In this document: positions 7,563 through 14,902 of the stretch, piece by piece
How the letters are laid out: each line of letters starts with the position of its first letter
Position numbering within the stretch: the stretch's first letter is position 1
Assembly: GCA_964246705.1 (NCBI GenBank)
Contig: CAXTRQ010000014.1
Coordinates: forward strand, 1 to 56,934
Origin: DASZCR01 sp964246705
GTDB lineage: Bacteria; Acidobacteriota; Blastocatellia; Pyrinomonadales; Pyrinomonadaceae
Direction of reading: 5' to 3'
DNA length: 56,934 nt
Translations under genes and position numbers: made by a program
Notes under the pieces: generated by a model
Seen by the model: only the letters and a program-made list of their open reading frames with translations
Told to the model about the DNA's origin: nothing
Database searches by the model: none

Positions 7563-8657
7563 ATGAGACTCGAAGAACTTGCACACGCGACGGGCGCACG
7601 CGTCGAAGGCGACGCGGGAGATTTGGAAATCGAGGGCGCAGCCGGTCTTGACGATGCGGAGAGCGGGCACGTCACCTTTCTCGCCAACCCGCGTTACACG
7701 CCGCGCTTGCAGACCACACACGCGTCAGCCGTCTTTGTCGGCGAGAAGGTTGAAGTCCAGAGAAGCGACATGGCTGTGCTGCGTGCGCGCGACCCATATC
7801 TCGCTTACACGCGCGCTCTGCGGCTCTTTCATCCCGCACCGGCCTTCGAGGCGTTCGTCCACCCGTCGGCCTCGATTGACCCGACGGCGCATGTCGGCGA
7901 AGGCGTCCAGATTGGCGCGTGTGCAGTTCTCGGTCGCAACGTCGAAATCGGCGCGGGCGTGCGTATTCATCCGAACGTGACGATTTATAATGATGTCTCA
8001 ATCGGCGCTGACTCGGAGATTCATTCCGGCGTCGCCATCCGCGAAGGCGCGCAGATAGGTGCGCGCGTCGTGCTCCACAATAACGTCGTCGTCGGCTCGG
8101 ACGGTTTCGGTTATGCGAAAGACGAAGAGGGTCGCTGGCTGAAGATTCCGCAGACGGGGCGCGTCGTGATTGAAGACGATGTCGAAATCGGCGCGGGCAC
8201 GACCATTGATTGCGCTTCGGTCGGCGAGACACGCATCGCGCGCGGCGCAAAGATTGATAACCTCGTCCAGATCGGTCATTCGTGCTCAATCGGCGAAGAC
8301 TCGCTTCTCTGCGCGCAGGTCGGACTCGCCGGAAGCTCACACGTCGGACGCCGTGTCATCCTCGCCGGTCAGGCAGGGGTGGCCGGACATCTCACCATCG
8401 GCGACGATGTCGTACTGACGGCCAAGAGCGCGACGAGCCACAATGTTCCGGCAGGCAAAGTCATCTCAGGCATCCCGGCCTTCGACAATCGCGAATGGCT
8501 GCGCTCAACCGCCGCCTTTAGACGGCTCGGAGAAATGCAGCGCACAATCCGACTTTTGGAAGCACGCCTCGCTGAATTGGAACGCAAGAACGCCGCTCTG
8601 AAAGAGACTCCGGCGCTGACAGAAAAATTTCCCGACGGCGAAGAAGAAACTGCTTGA
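7563..8657 (+). CDS. lpxD: UDP-3-O-(3-hydroxyacyl)glucosamine N-acyltransferase
   Basis: LpxD adds the second hydroxyacyl chain from acyl-ACP to UDP-3-O-acylglucosamine in lipid A synthesis, so the organism makes an LPS-type outer membrane. The N-terminal uridine-binding domain begins MRLEELAHATGARVEGD, and from about residue 100 the protein is a left-handed beta helix of hexapeptide repeats (IGAGVRIHPNVTIYNDVSIG, IGDDVVLTAKS). The likely catalytic histidine is in VQIGHSCSIGEDS near residue 239. A C-terminal coiled helix (RLLEARLAELERKNAALKE) completes the trimer region. ATG 7563 (or 7557) is chosen because an upstream in-frame start at 7509 lies inside the heptad repeat. The stop overlaps the -35 box of the next gene. 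Confidence 0.95.
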   Translation: MRLEELAHATGARVEGDAGDLEIEGAAGLDDAESGHVTFLANPRYTPRLQTTHASAVFVGEKVEVQRSDMAVLRARDPYLAYTRALRLFHPAPAFEAFVHPSASIDPTAHVGEGVQIGACAVLGRNVEIGAGVRIHPNVTIYNDVSIGADSEIHSGVAIREGAQIGARVVLHNNVVVGSDGFGYAKDEEGRWLKIPQTGRVVIEDDVEIGAGTTIDCASVGETRIARGAKIDNLVQIGHSCSIGEDSLLCAQVGLAGSSHVGRRVILAGQAGVAGHLTIGDDVVLTAKSATSHNVPAGKVISGIPAFDNREWLRSTAAFRRLGEMQRTIRLLEARLAELERKNAALKETPALTEKFPDGEEETA

Positions 8658-8706
8658 CACATATCGGGCGGACGGGCATAATCCCAATTGAAATTGGATT
8701 TCAATT
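8654..8706 (+). promoter_or_regulatory. Sigma70-type promoter with a 9-3-9 palindromic operator at the start point
   Basis: TTGACA (8654-8659), a 17-base spacer and CATAAT (8677-8682) form a near-consensus promoter. The perfect palindrome AATTGAAAT / TGG / ATTTCAATT (8686-8706) covers the expected transcription start, the place where a repressor would act. A close copy of the palindrome stands upstream of the ferritin gene, which suggests a shared metal-responsive regulator such as a Fur-family protein; that identity is inference. Confidence 0.75.
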
Positions 8707-8769
8707 TCGCCCCACGAGACGAGATTGAATTATTCAAATAAGTTCCTTTGTTGAGGAGTGTTTTAGACA

Positions 8770-9059
8770 GTGCAGGGAAGCAATCACGCCGCGCTTAGCG
8801 CCCTCCAACCTTCGTGCGCCGACCAAAAGGTTGAACTCGTTTTAGAGCAACACGAAGGCGTCCAAGGCATCGCCATCAAGTATTCGACGTGGNNNNNNNN
8901 NNGGGTTGGTGCAGCCAGAAGACGATTCGCCTCGACAGCGACCAACTCAACGAACTGCATCACGCGATGACAGTGGCTCGCCAGAGATTCAATCGCCAGC
9001 GCGCGGAGGACGGGCAGTTCGCTCCCGCGCAAGTCATTCAGTTTCCGACGCTCGCTTAA
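8770..9059 (+). CDS. Small protein of unknown function, about 95 aa, interrupted by a 10-N gap
   Basis: GTG start at 8770, with GAGGAG 11 bases upstream. Before the gap it reads VELVLEQHEGVQGIAIKYSTW; after it, in a different frame, GWCSQKTIRLDSDQLNELHH, then AMTVARQRFNRQRAEDGQF, ending at TAA 9057-9059. Both halves look like real coding sequence and together like one compact alpha/beta protein, so the true gap length must differ from 10 (by a number one more than a multiple of three). I do not recognise the family. Its promoter and operator match those of the ferritin gene it converges on, so a role in iron or oxidative stress is a reasonable guess only. Confidence 0.65.
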
Positions 9060-9072
9060 AATTCGGAAAGTC

Positions 9073-9130
9073 TAAAACAGTGAGGCGGCGGCCAGAACCT
9101 AGCATTTCTGACCGCCGCCTCACCGTTTTA
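9073..9130. terminator. Bidirectional hairpin terminator
   Basis: A 25-base stem with two mismatches (left arm 9073-9097, right arm 9106-9130, GC core GTGAGGCGGCGG) encloses an 8-base loop, and both sides end in TTTTA/TAAAA. It lies between the convergent small protein and ferritin genes and can serve both. Confidence 0.85.
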
Positions 9131-9143
9131 AAACTTCGATTCT

Positions 9144-9605
9144 TTAACCGACCTGCCGCAAAGTAATCTTCTCTGTGGTGATGCTCGCCGTGCGCTCGGA
9201 GGTCAGTTTTTCCAGTTCTTCGAGGTGTTTCTGCTCTTCAGCGATACGCTCTTCAAGCTGAAAGCGTGTGGCTAATTCTGTGTTAGTACAGGACTTCCAA
9301 GCAGTGATGTAGGCATCCATGGCGTCTCGCTCAAGCTGCAAATCCTGCCGCAGCATGTCACTCAACTGCGTCGCCTGCCGGATGACAGCCGGTTCAACCG
9401 TGGGCACGCCGCCGAGCGCGACGATCTTATCGCCGAGCGTCGTCGCATGTTCCTGCGATTCCTCGCTCTGGTCACGGAAGAACGAGCGATAGACCGCGCG
9501 CGCCTCGCCGGTCACGAGAAAGCTATGCTGCATGTATTGAATCACCGCCGCCAGTTCGAGGCTGAGCGCACGATTCAGATTATCAATCAATTCCGTGTTT
9601 GCCAT
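9144..9605 (-). CDS. Ferritin-like diiron protein (bacterioferritin-type)
   Basis: A 153-residue, all-helical four-helix-bundle protein. Carboxylate and histidine residues sit where diiron ligands belong: E17 in ALSLELAAVIQYMQH, the cluster SEESQEHATTLGDKI (48-62, with E52 and H53), E92 in LERDAMDAYITAW, and E123/E124 with H127 in ERIAEEQKHLEELEKL. This pattern fits ferritin-like iron storage or peroxide-handling proteins; a heme-ligating Met is not obvious, so classic bacterioferritin is uncertain. Start ATG 9605 has a strong site GGGAGGGA just upstream. It has its own promoter (9668-9696) with an operator-like palindrome further upstream. Confidence 0.85.
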   Translation of the reverse strand: MANTELIDNLNRALSLELAAVIQYMQHSFLVTGEARAVYRSFFRDQSEESQEHATTLGDKIVALGGVPTVEPAVIRQATQLSDMLRQDLQLERDAMDAYITAWKSCTNTELATRFQLEERIAEEQKHLEELEKLTSERTASITTEKITLRQVG

Positions 9606-9667
9606 TCCGTCCCTCCCCGCAAGTGCCTGCTGCCGTCAGACCACAATTTTTCATCCCCGTGTGCTGG

Positions 9668-9744
9668 ATAATAACGACAGGCGCTCCAACTGTCAATCCT
9701 AAATGTTGACAGCCAAGAACTTAACATTGAAATTCGATTTCAGT
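9668..9744 (-). promoter_or_regulatory. Ferritin gene promoter with upstream palindromic operator
   Basis: Read on the minus strand: TTGACA (9691-9696), a 17-base spacer, TATTAT (9668-9673). An inverted repeat CTGTCAA/TTGACAG (9690-9712) overlaps the -35 box. About 30 bases further upstream is ATTGAAAT / TCG / ATTTCAGT (9726-9744), one mismatch from the 9-3-9 palindrome that covers the start point of the neighbouring gene at 8770. A site upstream of -35 is compatible with activation or with relief of repression rather than direct blocking. Confidence 0.7.
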
Positions 9745-9839
9745 TGAGAGCAATGAAGCAGTTCGGTTCAAGGTAGGACGACGAATGTTGGGCTCAGACG
9801 GCAGAAGGAAAGTCGGGTTGTAGAAGTTTCCGGGCTTTT

Positions 9840-10589
9840 TTACGTGACGGCTCCGCCGTCAACGATGACGACCTCGCCGTTCATAAAGCTGTTGCGTTCG
9901 CTGACCATGAAGGCTGCGAATTCGGCTAATTCTTCGGGACGGCCTTTGCGACCGCTGGCTGCCCAAAAGTCGTGCATTTGGAGCAGGCGTTCGGGGAGCG
10001 TATGCGCGAGGTCTGTGTCGAAGATTCCAGCGGCGATAGCGTTAACGGAGACGCCGAAGGTCGCCGCCTCGCGCGAGAGGCATTTGGTGAAACCGATCAT
10101 CGCGGCCTTGGAGGTGGCGTAGTGGACTGAGGTCGGCAGAGCGCGAATCGCGCCGATGGAAGTGATGTTGAGAATCGCGCCTTTGCGCTGTCGAATCATC
10201 TGCTTGTAGATGGGCTTCGTGACGGCGAAGAGGCTGTGGACGTTTGTGTTGACGACTTCATCCCACGCGCGGTCGGTCGTCGTCGCAAAATTGTCACCGC
10301 GATTAATCGCCGCGTTGTTGACGAGAATATCCAAGCCGCCCCACGCCTCGACCAATTCACGCGTCATGCGCTTTAAACTTAGGCGGTCTGTAATCGAGAT
10401 TTTGTATGAGAGCGCACGCCGCCCATGCGCCGTAATTTTTTCGATGGTGTTTTTGGCGTGCTCATCGCTTGCGTGGTAGTTGAAAGCGACATCCGCGCCT
10501 TCGCGCGCGAAAACTTCACACAGTGCGGCTCCGATGCCACGCGTGCCGCCTGTGATAAACGCACGCTTCCCTTCAAGCAGAAGACTCAA
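9840..10589 (-). CDS. Short-chain dehydrogenase/reductase (FabG-like SDR)
   Basis: A classical 249-residue SDR that oxidises or reduces a hydroxyl/keto substrate with NAD(P)(H). The nucleotide motif is TGGTRGIGAALCEVF near residue 14, followed by VNNAAINRGD near 90, the catalytic Ser in NITSIGAIRA near 140, YATSK near 155 and the C-terminal NGEVVIVDGGAVT typical of 3-oxoacyl-ACP reductases. The substrate cannot be told from sequence. The start is TTG at 10589, supported by AGGAG ten bases upstream. Likely promoter on minus: TTGACG (10684-10689), 18 bases, TTTAAT (10660-10665). It is downstream of the glycosyltransferase gene, separated by a hairpin at 10610-10635. Confidence 0.88.
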   Translation of the reverse strand: MSLLLEGKRAFITGGTRGIGAALCEVFAREGADVAFNYHASDEHAKNTIEKITAHGRRALSYKISITDRLSLKRMTRELVEAWGGLDILVNNAAINRGDNFATTTDRAWDEVVNTNVHSLFAVTKPIYKQMIRQRKGAILNITSIGAIRALPTSVHYATSKAAMIGFTKCLSREAATFGVSVNAIAAGIFDTDLAHTLPERLLQMHDFWAASGRKGRPEELAEFAAFMVSERNSFMNGEVVIVDGGAVT

Positions 10590-10609
10590 AACGGCTGCTC
10601 TCCTAAAAT

Positions 10610-10689
10610 GCCCGCTTTCTTTACGAGAAGCGGGCCGAGTTGGTTAACAGAACTTGTTGATTAAAGCCCGAACGCCTCGCGCGCGTCAA
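10610..10689 (-). promoter_or_regulatory. Promoter and leader hairpin before the SDR gene
   Basis: On the minus strand, TTGACG (10684-10689) and TTTAAT (10660-10665) are spaced by 18 bases. The start-point region is an imperfect palindrome (TTAATCAACA against TGTTAACCAA, 10641-10665). Further down, GCCCGCTT and AAGCGGGC (10610-10635) form a hairpin that could be a terminator for the glycosyltransferase transcript or part of the SDR leader. Confidence 0.4.
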
Positions 10690-10714
10690 CTTTTTCGCGG
10701 CGCGACCGTGGAAC

Positions 10715-11917
10715 TCAGGCTCTCCGAATCTCGACGGCGACAGGCTCGTCCTTCGCCATGACGGGCGCAGGTATCAGCGCCGCGATCTCTTCGACGATGT
10801 GGCGCGTGGCGTCAGGGATTGCCATCCCGACCGTCGCCGCGCGCATCGCCGCGTAGTAGCGCGCGTCTTCGACCATCCGGCGCACGACGGGGACGATGTC
10901 GCCGGTTCGTTTGAGCAACACGCCCGCGCCACGCTTCGTCAGGAGCGTCGCCGCGCCGGATTCTTGCGGCATCGGCGGTGTTGTCGCGTCGGCGATAATT
11001 GGCAGGCGGCACGACAACGCCTCGAAGGTCGTCAATCCGCCGAGCTTGGAAATCATCACGTTGGCGGCCTGCATCAACTGCTCGACGTGCTCGGAATATC
11101 CGATAACTTTCACGGGAAACTTCGCGTGCGCCGCGATGTTTTCGGCCTCGATACGCAGTTCATCATTTTTCCCTGCGAGGAAAATTGCTTGCACGTTGAG
11201 GTCGCCATGCGCGAGTTCGCGGAAGATGGCCGGAATGTTACCGCCGCCGACCCAACCTGCGTTGACAAAGACCGTGAACTTTTCGGGGTCGAGACCGAGC
11301 GCCGTGCGCGCCGCCTGTGCCGCGCGTTCGTCAGGCATCTCGAACTTCGGATGCACAGGCATTCCGGAAATCTTGATGCGTTCGGGCGCGATACCGTAAT
11401 CAATCAACTGCTGACGCGCTTCGTCGCTCGCAACCAGATAGAGCGTGACATCATTGCACGCCCAGCCGCGCCAGAAACCATAGCAAGGGTCTGTGACGAC
11501 GGTGACGAGCGGAATTTTATCCGCCAGATGAAGTTCTCTGAGAATGCGCGCGATAGCGTGCTGCGTCAGCGGGTGAACGCTGACGACGACATGCGGACAC
11601 CAAAGCTCGAAGAGGTCTGTGATGTAACGCACGTATCGTTTGTAGAAGAACTCGCGCGTCTCTGGCCGGAAGCGATTGATGCCCCAGTAGAGATATTTCA
11701 TCCAGTGCTGTCTGTGACGCAGCACCCAGTTATAAAACCCGACCAGCTTTTCTGTGACCGAATGTGATTCTTCGATGGCGCGAACAACGCGCACGGCGTA
11801 AGAGTCGCCCTGAAAAAACTTCTGCACCCCGGCGACGATGGCCGCCGCCGCCGAACGATGGCCGCCGCCCGTGTCCGACGAGATGATTAAGATTTTAGGG
11901 ACTCTCGCTCTAAACAT
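10715..11917 (-). CDS. MGDG-synthase/UgtP-type glycolipid glycosyltransferase (GT28 fold)
   Basis: The protein (400 aa) belongs to the processive diacylglycerol glycosyltransferase type, which transfers a sugar from a UDP-sugar to a lipid at the inner membrane. The N-terminal lipid-acceptor domain shows ILIISSDTGGGHRSAAAAI at residues 9-27 and VVSVHPLTQHAIARIL near 110; the C-terminal nucleotide-sugar domain shows FVNAGWVGGGNIP near 215, then SKLGGLTTFEALSCRLPII with the GG-T-E signature near 290, and PMPQESGAA. There are no membrane spans. Its neighbours are a radical SAM protein upstream and an SDR downstream, so it may work in modifying a lipid or lipid-linked glycan. Exact donor and acceptor are unknown. 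Confidence 0.85.
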   Translation of the reverse strand: MFRARVPKILIISSDTGGGHRSAAAAIVAGVQKFFQGDSYAVRVVRAIEESHSVTEKLVGFYNWVLRHRQHWMKYLYWGINRFRPETREFFYKRYVRYITDLFELWCPHVVVSVHPLTQHAIARILRELHLADKIPLVTVVTDPCYGFWRGWACNDVTLYLVASDEARQQLIDYGIAPERIKISGMPVHPKFEMPDERAAQAARTALGLDPEKFTVFVNAGWVGGGNIPAIFRELAHGDLNVQAIFLAGKNDELRIEAENIAAHAKFPVKVIGYSEHVEQLMQAANVMISKLGGLTTFEALSCRLPIIADATTPPMPQESGAATLLTKRGAGVLLKRTGDIVPVVRRMVEDARYYAAMRAATVGMAIPDATRHIVEEIAALIPAPVMAKDEPVAVEIRRA

Positions 11918-11918
11918 A

Positions 11919-11990
11919 ATTCAGTTTTCGGTTTCAAGTTTTCAACTTTCAGTATTCAGTCTTTCGTTTCGACGGAAAACGGAAAATTGT
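11919..11990. repeat. Heptad-period repeat between radical SAM and glycosyltransferase genes
   Basis: Units CAGTTTT, CGGTTTC, AAGTTTT, CAACTTT, CAGTATT, CAGTCTT follow at 7-base steps, with one slip. Read on the minus strand most units contain TGA at the same phase. A partly reversed AACGGAAAA segment lies at the far end. Confidence 0.7.
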
Positions 11991-13154
11991 TTAAGCTTTA
12001 ATCGCCGCCGCTTCGCCCTGCTCTTCCTGACGATCCATTTCGCGGCGCGCTTTCTTCATCTCGCGCTCCAGACGTTTAATCTGAATCAGGTGCTTCGGAT
12101 TAAAAGGCAGGCTCGGATAATAGCTGTTCGACTCGTGCGTGCAGAAACAACCGTCCAGAGCTTTCTGGCGGCGCTCTTTCATCGCGGGCGAGAGCCACAG
12201 CTTTTGAAAGTTCCAATCGTAGTCGCGCAAATTGCCGACGGCCTCAAGATTCTCGCACGACGAAACCGTGCCCTCATCATAGATAACGCCGCCCGCCGTT
12301 CCGGCATAGCACTTCATCTGCGCCTTCTGCTCTTCCTGAGCCTTGGCAATCAGTCCGTGCATGTAAATATCAATCGCGGCTTTGAAGTATCCGGCGTCGC
12401 CGCCGTAGTTGTTTTTAATCGCGGCGTGGCGCGAATCGTCGTCAATCATCTGCGCGAGTTGCGCGTAGCGCGCGTGGTCAATCTCCAACTCTTTGGGAAC
12501 GGCTGAAGGCGGGCGGATGTAATTGAAGTTGACCTTGTCTGGCTTCAAATCATACTTCAGAAAATCGTACCACTCGAAAATAGTGTCCTGATTCGAGTTC
12601 ATAAAGCATGTGCAGGTCTGGATGTCGAGACGCGGGTATTCACGTTTGATCTGCTGAAGCTGTCTGGCCGTGTCGACGGCAATCGTCCAAGAGCCGGGCT
12701 TCTGTCGAATTTTCTCGTGCTCGGCTTCAAGGCCGTCAATGCCGAGGGCGACCGCGACATTGAGGTTCGGGCATTCCTCAAGAATGCGCGTCACGTCCGG
12801 GATGATGCGTTTTTGAATCTGCCCGTTCGACATTAGGTAGACCGATTCGAGACGGTTGTTTTCATAAAAAGCACGGACGATTTCCGGCAGGTCTTTACGC
12901 GTGAAAGGCTCGCCGCCCGCGAGAATCAAAACTCCGAGATTGCCGCCCAGCGTTTCCGAGATTCGCTGAATCTCGTGCGTCTTCATCTGCAATTTCTTGC
13001 GCGGGCGGTCGTCCAACTCGTCAGTGAAAAAACAGTGCGTGCAACGCATGTCGCACACGGAGGTGACGAGAATGTTCAACAGCACTGGCGCGAAGGGCTG
13101 CCCCACGGCGAGTTTCGCGTAACGCTTCAAAAGCTCTCTGGTCGTGTAATCCAT
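11991..13154 (-). CDS. Radical SAM protein with SPASM-like C-terminal cysteines
   Basis: The radical SAM cluster is bound by CDMRCTHC (CxxxCxxC) near residue 33, followed by the GGEPFTRKDL SAM-binding segment near 85. The C-terminal part holds further cysteines in MKCYAGTAGG, SSCENLEAVGN and GCFCTHES, matching the SPASM-type auxiliary cluster site that occurs in peptide- and sugar-modifying radical SAM enzymes. Length 387 aa. The target is not identifiable. A strong promoter (13235-13263) and a 22-base palindrome at the start point precede it. The downstream genes encode a glycosyltransferase and an SDR, so lipid or glycan modification is the best contextual guess. A lysine- and arginine-rich tail follows residue 350. 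Confidence 0.85.
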   Translation of the reverse strand: MDYTTRELLKRYAKLAVGQPFAPVLLNILVTSVCDMRCTHCFFTDELDDRPRKKLQMKTHEIQRISETLGGNLGVLILAGGEPFTRKDLPEIVRAFYENNRLESVYLMSNGQIQKRIIPDVTRILEECPNLNVAVALGIDGLEAEHEKIRQKPGSWTIAVDTARQLQQIKREYPRLDIQTCTCFMNSNQDTIFEWYDFLKYDLKPDKVNFNYIRPPSAVPKELEIDHARYAQLAQMIDDDSRHAAIKNNYGGDAGYFKAAIDIYMHGLIAKAQEEQKAQMKCYAGTAGGVIYDEGTVSSCENLEAVGNLRDYDWNFQKLWLSPAMKERRQKALDGCFCTHESNSYYPSLPFNPKHLIQIKRLEREMKKARREMDRQEEQGEAAAIKA

Positions 13155-13206
13155 CTGGAAACCTTTGGTTAACGGCGCATGCCTCTGCGGCCAACGCGCC
13201 TGTAAA

Positions 13207-13263
13207 GTCTGCTCGAACCGGAGCAGACACTATTTTGATACGGTATTTCAACGGCACTGTCAA
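13207..13263 (-). promoter_or_regulatory. Promoter of the radical SAM gene with start-point palindrome
   Basis: Minus strand: TTGACA (13258-13263), exact 17-base spacer, TATCAA (13235-13240). GTCTGCTC (13207-13214) and GAGCAGAC (13221-13228) make a perfect palindrome beginning about where transcription would start, so it is either an operator or a 5' leader hairpin. The remaining spacer to 13449 shows nothing else I can name. Confidence 0.65.
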
Positions 13264-13449
13264 CGCGCGGCGGCTGACATCTTCACAGCCTTTTCCGCGC
13301 CGCATGTTTTGGATGCTTTGCGGGCGACTTTCGTGGGCAGTATATGGTGTGGGGCGAGGGGGCGAATGTAAAAGTTTTGTCAGCGGATAATTACCGACTT
13401 GGACAATCAGCAGTAAATGGAGTTTGACGGACAATCGCGCGGCCTACGC

Positions 13450-14817
<1,368 letters not shown>

Positions 14818-14825
14818 AAAATCAA

Positions 14826-14902
14826 AGGTCTGAGGTTAGAAGTGAGAGGTTAGTGGAAGACAGATTTTAACTGACCTCCGACCTCTGGCCTCTGGCCTCT
14901 AC
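14826..14902. repeat. Heptad-period inverted repeat that runs into the 3' end of ntrY
   Basis: Left arm GTCTGAG, GTTAGAA, GTGAGAG, GTTAGTG (14829-14856); right arm CTGACCT, CCGACCT, CTGGCCT, CTGGCCT (14871-14898). The right arm is inside the ntrY reading frame and encodes its last residues (EARGQRSEVS) and, with the adjacent bases, its stop. Confidence 0.85.

Noticed and set aside
10799..11767. Long plus-strand frame opposite the glycosyltransferase; similar long antisense frames at 18567-19670, 24603-25364, 39465-40316 and 44816-45697
   Set aside because: Each lies on the opposite strand of a clearly recognised gene, is rich in Arg/His/Ala in the way GC-rich shadows are, and shows no family motif or ribosome binding site.
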